A stretch of 64,000 bases of DNA from Gymnothorax reevesii (taxonomy: Eukaryota > Chordata > Actinopteri > Anguilliformes > Muraenidae), in the NCBI GenBank assembly GCA_029721435.1, contig CM056582.1:41498611-41562610 (forward strand), in the 5' to 3' direction. Below, one piece after another: positions 1 to 18,419 of the stretch (position 1 is its first letter; every line of letters begins with the position of its first letter). The position numbers and the translations under genes were made by a program. The notes beneath the pieces were generated by a model, which was not told the DNA's origin, did not search any database, and worked only from the letters and a program-made list of their open reading frames with translations.

Positions 1-430
1 AAAATTCAATGACCTCTGTCACTGAAACGGTCACAGATGGAGCTTAGGTGTGTGTAACTGACATCTAGGAAGTTACATATGAACTTTCATTTGGTGACAC
101 TCAACTTGACTGTCAGTGACCTTTGAGGGTCAAACTCGGCAGTGAAATTACCCTGACTTTTATTACCAAAATGGTCACAGATGGAGCCAAGGTTTGAATA
201 GAGATATTTAGAAAGTCGTATATGAAATCCATTTGCTGACCACAACTTGACATTCTGTGACCTTTAAAGTTCACAATTGACATATTGAATATATATTGAC
301 ATATTATAATGACTTGTATCACCAAAACTGCTTCAGAGCTTAGGATTGTATTTCAGAAGGTCTTATAAATGTATGTGAACTTTTATTTAGTGACCTTGAC
401 ATTGATTTTCATTGATTGAAATGTCAAACT
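1..430. repeat. Tandem array of about three diverged ~150-bp units
   Basis: Three successive blocks start near 19, 164 and 319. Each carries a version of 'cactgaaacggtcacagatg', followed by a 'gaagttacatatgaact'-like stretch and a 'gtgacctt' motif. The period is about 150 bases and the copies are clearly diverged. The array is cut by the window start, so copy number is unknown. I do not recognise the family and see no coding potential. Confidence 0.55.
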
Positions 431-3400
431 TCACATGAAATTTTCATAACTCATCGGCGTAAGACTGCTTGCCAGTAAGCTACAGGACCCTTGGTCCTAT
501 TTTTTGCTTTTATGTATGTTGGCCTATTTGTTTTTGGATCAAGAGTATTATTACCTTTGTTGAAGAGGTGGTGACATATTATTTCTTTGATTTTCTGTAT
601 TGACCCCATTGCTGGGGACGTTGTTCTGTCAGTATTCGAATGGAATGAAATGAGATGTATTTTTTCTACTATGTCAGTATGCAAAACCTGCAAAGAATGA
701 ATGAGCTGTTTTAAGAGGTCATGTAATAATTTTGACAAAGTGGATTCTTTCCTTTGTTTAAGAGGATGTGTTTTTTTCCTTTGCAATTTTTATTTCAGAA
801 TGAGAGTATTTGAAATAGAACTGTGATATCTGTTGTGTTCTGGGGTCCTAGGACAGCGTTTATGGTTTTAACAGTTTCATGTTCAAGATCCCATAGTATA
901 GTTTCATGTTCATAGTCACAGTTTTAACAGTTTCTTGTATCAAGTCTTTGTATTTCATAATTATGTTTATTTTCCATGTTTTTGTTTTCGCCAGGTCTGC
1001 CAAGCCACTCCACCGCTTGTCTGCGTTCCGCCCCGTGCCTTCGTTGTTGCACATTTCAGAGCTCGGGTTGGCTTTGGTATTTCCCTCTTCCTTCTGTGCT
1101 GTGCTGGATTCGGGCCTTTCTAAACTTATTCGGCAATTAACTGTTTTTAAGTTACTAACATTCACTGGGTGGTGTAATTCTTAGACAGGCACATTACTAA
1201 TATTACTAATTTAGACAGGGAGTTTCTTGTCATGATTCCTGCTTTGCTATTTCAAGATCTTGCTGTGCTTTTCTGTTCTTAACATTCATGCTTGCTTCCA
1301 AACTGCATACTTAATTGGTACTTAAGCTGAGCACGCTCATTCTCTTAATGAGCAAGTCTTGTCAACCAATCTTTGTCCATGTCATGATCTTGCCATGCCT
1401 CTTGTTTCTCTTTCTCCAGGTGTTGCCCCTCATGTGTTCTGATTTCTCAGACTTTATCTGGATGCGGTGGAAGTTGGCTGGCAGACAGTGTCTCAAGTTT
1501 GTTTCTAGTCAAGTTCTAGCTCATGTTTGCAAGTTTTGTCGCTCATGTTCATGCTTTCAAGTCCTCGTTCATGGTTCCAAGTTTTGTTCATAGTTCCTGT
1601 GTATATAGCCCTAGTCTTGTTGTTTATTTTCGTTCTTGGATTTCTACCTGGAGTTTCCAGTGGTTTTTTGTTCTTGCCATTTTTGCTATTTAGTTTCCCC
1701 ACTCTGTGTAGCGTACCTCAGTTGTCTTTTTGCAACCCTTTGGGCCAAGTTTTTCGTTGGCCCTCGTGCCTGTTTTGTTTTTGTTTAACAAAATCCTCAT
1801 TCCCATCTCCCCGCATCTGGTGTCTACCTGATTCCATATCAATATCAGTGAATAAGTGTGTTTTTGTCATACTTATGTTTCTGAATGCTATTATTTTTAT
1901 TTATTTTTTTTTTTAACTATTGTCATGATAGAACATGTATTGTTTTGGAATATGTCAGTACAAATAATGAATGTGACATATTTAAAGATGTCTTTCAATT
2001 ATTTTTAGTAAGACACTTGACCCCTTGTTCAAGAGAGTGACTTTTCCTATGTTTTTTTTTTCTACTGAGAATTTGAAATATATGATTGTGATATCAGGAT
2101 TTTAAAAAAATTATTATTTTTTTTTTTTTTTTACCTGACTCTGTTTACCGAACCTTTTCTTATTGAAATGGGTCCTTTTAGTTGGCACATGCATGGCATG
2201 TCTTAGATGTAAATAAATGGAATCTGCAGTGAAATTGTCTCTGGAATAGTTTTTTATTTGAATCATATAAATGAAGTATATTTGATTTTGAGGCAAATAG
2301 TAAACGTAAACAGTCAATGGAATGTGTTTCAATAGAGTTAAGTCAACTTAAAAATATAAGAGGCTGAATTGACAACTTTTATGTCTGAGAAATTGCATGA
2401 GTCATGTTAACATGAGTATATTATTAGGAGGGATAACTTAAATTCAACTCCGTTTCCAGTGTCAATTTTGTCAATTTTAAGAATGGTTTCAAAGTGATCA
2501 GGTTCATTAAACTCATCCAAAATTAAAGTAGTGATTACTTGAAATATTTGTCAAATTATTGTTTCAGTTCATCAACTTCCTCAAAAATGAGTGTGAATCA
2601 CTTGTCTAGCTTAGATTAGTAATTACTTAAAATGTTTATTTGTTGAAATTATTTGCTTTAATGTCATTCATTTTTCCAAAGATTTAGAGTCTAAAGAACT
2701 TGTCTGACTAATGTAGTATTTATTTAGAAAATCTATTTCTCACGTTATTCTTTTTAATTTTGTCCTTTTCCTTTATTTTGAGCATTAAAGTCTCGTTATA
2801 AGTAACAATTACTTAATATTCTCTAACACAGCTAAATATTATGAGGTTATCAGTTTCATCAAATATTTTGAGTTCATTGAACCTGTTGGGGTTTCCAGTG
2901 TGACAAACAATTAATATCCTGCTCAGTATTATAAAAGTAATATTTTAAATATTTTTGATCAAACAACATTATCTAAACTGAGAACTAAGTTCTTAAAATA
3001 CCCAGTTCAACCAAAATCAAAGGAAGTACACAACGTAATGAATAATTTTCACCCTTCAAGTGATTTTTTTAAGCTCAGGATTTGGTTTAGAAAGGAAGAA
3101 ATGTATCTTCTGTGATGGAGATGCTGAAATAACGGAGCATCTTTTTGTTTCGTGCTCCCATTCGCTAAGTTGTTTTTGAAACTATTTATAGTTTGGTTTG
3201 GTTAAAAAAAAAAAAAAACACGGCAATGCTTACAATTGATCATGATTATATCATTTGTGGTGTGTTAAAGACAAAAAGTGGATTTAATGGTAAATGTGTT
3301 ACAAATTTTAGCCAAATTCTTCATACATAAAGATAAATGTGTGAGGACCCCACCCATCTTTACCTGTTTTCATAATGAAATTGAACTCCCTGAAATAAAT

Positions 3401-3560
3401 GAAATCGAAGTATGCTAAAAATCTCTGTTCAATACTAGAAGACCAATCTGGTGTTATAACATAAAATTAATTATTCCCCAGTAATTAGTAAGTTTCTTTA
3501 AGCAAAATAAAATATAATAATCTATTTTTGTCTTACTCTGCTTTATCTGTCTTTAAATAA
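431..3560. other. AT-rich intergenic DNA, no gene recognised
   Basis: About 3.1 kb without a supported gene. Short open frames here match nothing I know and lack splice context. Positions 1350-1830 are rich in 'catgttc/caagttc' motifs and end in a 'ttaacaaaatcctcattccc' type stretch that loosely recalls degraded fish gypsy LTRs, but I cannot show a second copy. A poly-T tract lies at about 2118-2132. Confidence 0.4.
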
Positions 3561-3738
3561 ATAAATAAATATAATATAATATAAGTTGTACAGCTGTTTC
3601 AAGGGGTATATGGCGAAGGCGAGGCCGCGGGGAACATAGATTCAGAGGCAGGGTACATCACGCCATACACCCCCTTGAAAGAGCTGTGCAACGTTTTTAT
3701 CTTACGGTGGCAACCTGTATAAACAGAATTCATTATGC

Positions 3739-3954
3739 TTACTGCAGCATATTGTTGTAATAAAAGTGACTCAGCGTCTCGGCCAAGCGAACGCTGTCGA
3801 AGCATTCCAAGTCCACATCTCCTTTTTCTGTTAGGTATTCACGCAACATAGACGAAGATAAGGTATTTGACTTTTTTGTATTTTGGGGGATCACTTTTGC
3901 GGGTTTCTCAAGAATGTCGTCGTCTGTGTGACTAGCGAAACGTTTCGATGCCAT
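3739..3954 (-). pseudogene. N-terminal fragment of a Crypton-like (DUF3504/tyrosine recombinase) protein
   Basis: The minus-strand frame starting at the ATG at 3954 gives about 71 residues beginning MASKRFASHTDDD and containing the segments 'NTKKSN', 'LREYLTEKG' and 'RLAETLSHFY'. I associate this pattern (a fish 'KRFA...NTKKS...' leader followed by a helical SAM-like N-terminal region) with ORFs of Crypton-derived elements carrying a DUF3504 tyrosine recombinase. The frame stops after 'YYNNMLQ', so the catalytic R...HxxR...Y core is missing. The same frame opens further upstream to 4026, but the MASKRF start looks like the family start. Next to the stop there is a possible donor site (ctgca/gtaagc on the minus strand), so the coding region could continue after splicing. 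The family call is from memory of sequence style. Confidence 0.5.
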
Positions 3955-4175
3955 TTTGACAGCTGTCAAAAGCAGACGAAACGCGGTAAACAATTCAGAT
4001 TTACGTTTCGTTACATCGGCAAACAAGCGGTTGAATCGAATTCAAAATCATACTCTCACGGGATATATGATACACCGTGAGACTCACGGGGTACATGGGG
4101 GTACATGGAAAAGAATTAAACGTCTGTAAGCCAATCAAAATAAGGGCTTTTAACGTAAGGTAAGATAAATATATT

Positions 4176-4924
4176 TATACCATGGTCTGGGTGAATTTTT
4201 TTTTCTGATTGGCTGGCAGGTATGCATTAAAACCGTGGAACTGCACAGGTAGTTCGGCTACGGTCGTTTCACCAGTCGAAATTCATCCACTAGCCAACTT
4301 GTAACTCTAGCTGCGTTAAATGTGGTATTCGGCTGGGTAGAACGGAAACCTAGCTGCTCATTTATCTCCAGTAAATTTAGCGGCGTCAAACAAGTTGCGT
4401 CCAGCGGGGCGGTTAACTATAGGTACTCGAGCGATAATGCCGGGAAATATTATAGCAGCGAAGTAATCAGGCTTTATTCATTAAACGATTGTAATTGTGT
4501 ACGGTAACAAAGGAAGCTAACGTGTCCACTTCATGTGTCAGCAACTGCTGACAGTTCGCCAGCTACGTGCTGTGCCAGCAGACTGATTTCTAACCGTCAC
4601 AAGTTCATTGTAATTGTGGGTAGCAAGTAGCTACAGTCTGCATAATCGCACATAATGTTGCGTTATGCATAATCTCCATTTCAGCTGGAATCCGTTATCA
4701 AATCAGCTGGTAAAAGGATGTAAGCGAGTGCAAAAAAAAATCTTTCTCCATGAACGTAATATGAACTTAGATCGATTTAACTTGGCTTATAGGCTATTGG
4801 GTATGAGAAGGCGCGGCGCCTCTTTAATGATTACCAGCTCGTTTTTTTTTTTTTTTTGTGCAAAACTTTCACCAAAATTTCAGAATGCTGCGATTTGATA
4901 TTGCTGGCAAATGACCATGGTATA
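4176..4924. mobile_element. MITE-like element with 12-bp perfect terminal inverted repeats
   Basis: The interval begins with tataccatggtc (4176-4187) and ends with its reverse complement gaccatggtata (4913-4924). There is no transposase. The interior contains a 'gcattaaaaccgtggaa' segment near 4214 that recurs in both arms of the adjacent hairpin at 4928-5055, so this unit and the hairpin are probably parts of one composite repeat. Target duplication was not resolved. Confidence 0.5.
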
Positions 4925-4927
4925 AGC

Positions 4928-5055
4928 GGGATAATCAACTCGAAGGTGAGCATTCCATGGTTTTAATGCACTTCGCGGAGGCAACCACCCGACGCGAATT
5001 TGCCTCCGGTCGTGCATTAAAACCGTGGAATGCACACCTTCTCGTTAATTATCCC
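4928..5055. repeat. 128-bp palindromic hairpin repeat
   Basis: The left arm begins gggataatcaactcgaagg and the right arm ends with the near-perfect reverse complement (ccttctcgttaattatccc). The arms carry 'ggttttaatgcac' and 'gtgcattaaaacc'. Smaller nested inverted pieces (ggaggcaa / ttgcctcc) occupy the tip. Such a structure is typical of fold-back MITEs of fish; the family is not identified. Confidence 0.6.
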
Positions 5056-5379
5056 TTACATATTCTGGCATCCGTCGATCAATGCTGATCATGGCTCTGT
5101 GCCTGGTTGCTTTTTTCTATAGCGTGTTGTCTGTAAAGTTCAGAATTTGTTCATTATAAAACTGTATGAATTGGCTTCATATTAGCCCTATAAATTCGTG
5201 CTGTCATTAAATAAAATTAAATTTAAAAAGTAAGAAAAATTCTCCCGTAATTTTTCTGGAATCTCGTGCAACCGCAGACACTGCTGCTCACTCGAACGCA
5301 GCCTTGGTAACTTACCGCTATCTACCCCAGGCCTCGGAAAATTACGCAGCCATTCTAATCAATCCTCGCGTTTACACCA

Positions 5380-14898
<9,519 letters not shown>

Positions 14899-15028
14899 CA
14901 GATGAAGGGAGCAGGAGGATCGGTGGGACGTGTGAATTAACTATTCCATCCACTCTCAGCAAGGAACATTCCTATAACCTGATGAAATTCCTATCCATTA
15001 ATCTATCACTAGTTTATTACTGGAGAAA

Positions 15029-15034
15029 AATAAA
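15029..15034 (+). terminator. CHAC2: Probable CHAC2 polyadenylation signal
   Basis: An AATAAA hexamer lies 131 bp after the CHAC2 stop codon, before the Penelope-like element at 15236. It is the first canonical signal downstream, so it probably ends the main transcript. Confidence 0.5.
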
Positions 15035-15249
15035 TCCATCAGAAGTATGGTATGTCCTGGTTGTCTTGACAGCACCTAGAACTTCTTGATATGATTGCAA
15101 ACAAGAGTATGCTTTTAATGAGCAGGTGCTGTGTAAACTGATTTGTGGTCGGAGTCGGCTAGAAGTTGAGTTAGTCCAAAAAGGTTCATACTGTCTGTAG
15201 TAACTAATTAGCTTTGATGTTTTTATTTTCTGACAGAAAAGGTTTTATC

Positions 15250-15300
15250 CTACCTTGACATGTTTCGATGGGATTCTCCTGTCTTCTTCAGAAGAGTCAC
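15250..15300 (-). ncRNA. Hammerhead-ribozyme-like motif, left Penelope terminus
   Basis: On the minus strand: a CTGAAGA core (15285-15291; the family core is CUGANGA), a helix II hairpin, then GAAA (15263-15266) and CATGTC, which would give a two-pair helix III and the cleavage-site C. One extra A lies between the core and helix II, and helix II has mismatches. Hammerhead motifs are known from Penelope-like element termini. Activity is not shown. Confidence 0.45.
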
Positions 15301-15940
15301 TGATGTTACGAGTGACGTGCCTTATCAGCTGATGTTAGCGAGGCGTGGACGCCCTGTCAGATTTGATAGGGAGGCCACACCTCCTGCTATCCAGCCGCTC
15401 CTCCAAGATTGCACTCCAGGTGTAGGAAAGCATGTATGCCCCCTTGTCCCGGTTCATAGTCCTGTGGGCCCGCTTCCTGATTTCAATTGCCTCCATGATC
15501 AAGCGTTCATGTCGGTTGTACTGAGTGCGAATGATTTTGGCCTTGTCCCAGTCCATAATATGATTTTCCCTCTTGCAATGGTCTTTGATTGCTGATTTAA
15601 GGTTTACCTGTAGTGCTTGTTCTTTAACTGAGTGTGTCTGTCTTACTGTTTTCTCTTTCTCGCATTCTTTTTAGTGTTATTTTTTACGTGTGTGAAAAGG
15701 TCTACCTCTTTCCCCAATGTATGTTTTATGGCAAGGCCGGCATTGCATTTTGTATATGACGTCACATTTGTTACAGTTGTCAATTTGATCTTTCGGGTGT
15801 ACCAGTAGTTGTCGTAATTTTATGTATGGTTTTACCGGGGAGCTTTACCATGGCCCGTTGAATCCGCTCTGTGACGCCTCTTATGTATGGTAACGTAACA
15901 GCTCCTTTGGTCTGAACACCCCATAAATCACAAACTTTTC

Positions 15941-16445
15941 ATGGTAAGAACCCTGTTTGATCGTGCATCCATCATCATAGAAGACACAGACAAGAAAAAG
16001 GAAGAGGAACATATCACTAACGCACTAAAGAAATTCCAGTACCCACTATGGGCCATAAACACAGGCAAACTGCAGGTGCAGCAGAAGCAAAATATTGGCA
16101 CATTCAGGAAGAAAGGAAAAAATGAAACCGAAACCAAAGGAGTCGTTACGTTACCATACACAAGAGGTGTCAAAGAGCGGATTCAACGGGCCATGAGAAA
16201 ATTCCACGTCAACAACCTGGTAAAACCATACATAAAATTACGACAACTACTGGTGCATCCGAAAGACTAAATTGACAACTACAACAAATGTGACATCATA
16301 TATGATATCCCATGCTGGTCTTGCCATAAAAGATATATTGGGGAAACTGGTAGACCTTTTCACACACGTAAAAAAGAACACCAAAAAGAATGCGAGAAAG
16401 AGTCAACAGTAAGACAGACACGCTCAGTTAAAGAACAAGCGCTAT
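15941..16445 (+). pseudogene. Penelope-like RT C-terminus plus GIY-YIG endonuclease relic
   Basis: The frame from 15941 gives about 109 residues resembling the region after the RT core of Penelope-like elements ('YPLWAINTGK', 'VVTLPYTRGVKERIQRAMRK', 'LRQLLVHPKD'), then a stop at 16268. The same frame continues with 'IIYDIPCWSCHKRYIGETGR' and 'HTRKKEHQKEC'; the YIGETGR part and spaced Cys/His residues mark the GIY-YIG nuclease that Penelope proteins carry at the C-terminus. It stops again at 16445. 5'-truncated and nonfunctional. Confidence 0.7.
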
Positions 16446-16711
16446 AGGTAAACCTTAAATCGGTAATCACAGACCATTGTTAGAGGGAAAATCATGGACT
16501 GGGACGAGGCCAAAATCATCCGCTCTCAGAACAACCGACATGAACTCTGGATAATGGAGGCAATTGAAATTAGGTAGCAGCCCCACATGACTATGAACTG
16601 GGACGAGGGGGCATACATGCTTTCCCACACCTGGAGTGCCATCTTGGAGGAGCGGCCAGATAGCAGAAGCCTCGCTAACATCAGCTGATAAGTCTTGTCA
16701 CTTGTAACATC

Positions 16712-16765
16712 AGTAACTCTTCTGAAGAAGACAGGAGTATCCCGTCGAAACATGTCAAGGTAGGA
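16712..16765 (+). ncRNA. Hammerhead-ribozyme-like motif, right Penelope terminus
   Basis: CTGAAGA at 16722-16728, helix II across gacaggagtatcccgtc, GAAA at 16747-16750, then catgtc and aagg, the latter able to pair with 'tctt' just before the core (helix I). It mirrors the left copy in inverted orientation, with the same extra A and a helix II mismatch. Confidence 0.45.
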
Positions 16766-17208
16766 TAAAACCTTTTCTGTCTGAAAGAAAGAACGTAAAA
16801 GCTTAGAAGTTGAGCTGGTCTATGGTGATGTAAATACAGTGCCTTCTAACCAATCAATTGTTATAATAAATGGTCCATTTTAATGTCAAGGGCTTTCACA
16901 TTAATAATTTGGTGCAAAATGAAACCGTCAAAAAGGGTTCTAATGTTCACAGCCTGGCAAAGCCCATAACGTGTTTTTGCTGGGACAAAAGTCTTGTCAT
17001 CTCTTCAGATGATGCAACAAATTACAGATTAGAGTTTAACCTTTGACAAATACTGTAATTAACACATTCCCAGATGTGTATAGAAATAACCCCAGCGCAC
17101 GAGACTTTCATATGAGGTGCGACTAGACCTCTGACAACATGTCACAGATTCAACCACAGGCCAAAGTGCTGATCATCAAGACCCTGAAGACTTGAGTCTG
17201 CTGCTGAG

Positions 17209-17850
17209 GTGGCAGACATCTTAGGCCAAATTAGTACACAGAGGCTTGCATTAAACAGAAAACAAATAACCTGCATCACATTTGCCAAGACCCACAGCTT
17301 GCAGAAAAGATTGATACTGGAAATGTGGCTGAAAGTCTATTTTTGTGATGAATCATCCATTGAACTGCATCCCAGTCGCCGTACAAGACCTGTTGGAACC
17401 CTCATGGACCCAAGATTCTCCCAGAAAACAATCATGTTTGGTGGAGGTAAAAAAATCATGGTTTGTTGTTACAGCCAGTATGGGGCAGTGAGAAAGATCT
17501 GCAGAGTGGATGGCAACATCAACAGCCTGAAATATCAAGAAGTTCTTGCTGCCCAACTTGCTGCTCATACTGCTGCTCCTTCTCATACTTCTGTCTCCAC
17601 ATCACAGTTCCTGAAAGCGAAGAGGGTGAGGGTACTCCAGGATTGGCCGACCCAGTCACCTGACATGAACATTATTGAGCATTTCAGGGGTAAGATGACG
17701 GAAGAGGCTTGGAAGATGAAACCATAGAATCTTGATGAACTCTGGGAGTCCTGTAAGACTGCTTTCTTTGCCATTCCAGATGATAATTTATCAATAAATT
17801 ATTTCAGTCATTGCCAAGATGTATGGATACAGTCCTCCAAGCTCATGGGA
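17209..17850 (+). pseudogene. Tc1-like transposase catalytic-domain relic
   Basis: The frame 17209-17727 contains 'VYFCDESSIELHP' (first catalytic Asp of the DDE triad), 'IMFGGGKKIMVCCYSQYGAV', then 'DWPTQSPDMNIIEHFRGKM' with the third-position Glu region. The segment that should hold the second Asp is altered ('AAHTAAPSHTSV'). The frame stops at 17725, but the matching sequence continues ('NLDELWESCKTAFFAIPDD'). The N-terminal DNA-binding domain is mostly missing. Nonfunctional. Confidence 0.75.
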
Positions 17851-18167
17851 GTCTACGCAATATTCATTCTTTTTTCCAAGGCACCATGAATTTATATTCT
17901 AATATTATTTTGGCATATTTGTGTATTCAAAATAATGTGTACGTATAATTTCCACATTTTTTTTCAGTGCGACAAGACTTTTGTCCAAGCCAAATCTGAC
18001 CTTTCTGTACTAATTAAATAATAAAACTCAATGAGTGACTCAAAACTCTATTTTGGTATATTTCGCATAATCTAGAGGGCTTTGCCTTTCGCATAAGCCA
18101 TTTTTTGATTCCAATTGATCAACTACAAGTCAGGTTATTATCTGTTGTTCCTACAACTTGGATAAGT

Positions 18168-18381
18168 CAGTGTTCCCCAACTCTCTCCTGGAGGCCCATC
18201 TGTCCTGCATGCTTTAGATTTTTCCCTCCTTCAGCACAGGTGATTCAAATGATCAGCTTGTTATTCACCCCCTAAAGCTGATTGATTACAGCCTGATCAT
18301 TTGAATCACCTGTGCTGGAGCAGGGAGAGATCTAAAATAAGTAGGACAGGTGGGCCTCCAGGAGAGGGTTGGGGAACACTG
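18168..18381. mobile_element. hAT-type MITE, 214 bp, with 8-bp target-site duplication
   Basis: The element runs from cagtgttccccaactctctc to the complementary end gagagggttggggaacactg and is nearly palindromic throughout. The 8-bp direct repeat ggataagt flanks it exactly (18160-18167 and 18382-18389), the diagnostic hAT duplication size. It is inserted in the right end of the Tc1-like element at 16835-18414. Confidence 0.88.
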
Positions 18382-18419
18382 GGATAAGTGACAAGACTTT
18401 TGTCAGGCACTGTACATGA

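Larger units (their letters stand above)
15236..16790. mobile_element. Penelope-like retroelement: two 5'-truncated copies in head-to-head inverted arrangement
   Basis: The minus-oriented arm 15236-15912 and the plus-oriented arm 16130-16786 are inverted copies of the same 3' region (end of RT, GIY-YIG endonuclease, terminal sequence). They are separated by additional RT C-terminal sequence at 15941-16130. Both outer ends carry the same 'ccttgacatgtttcga' type terminus with hammerhead-like motifs. Inverted and tandem partial copies are characteristic of Penelope-like elements. No intact enzyme remains. Confidence 0.75.
16835..18414 (+). mobile_element. Degraded Tc1-like element
   Basis: The probable left end tacagtgcct (from 16835) and right end aggcactgta (to 18414) are complementary over about 10 bp. 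Inner repeats 'ggacaaaagtcttgtc' (16982) and 'gacaagacttttgtcc' (17971) are inverted, and 'gacaagacttttgtc' recurs beside the right end, suggesting an IR/DR-type Tc1 end. The interior holds a broken transposase (17209-17850) and a nested hAT MITE. The left boundary is uncertain. Confidence 0.55.

Noticed and set aside
860..1916. Several 60-129-codon open frames on both strands
   Set aside because: No family similarity, no splice-bounded structure, and T-rich low-complexity composition. At most a degraded LTR.
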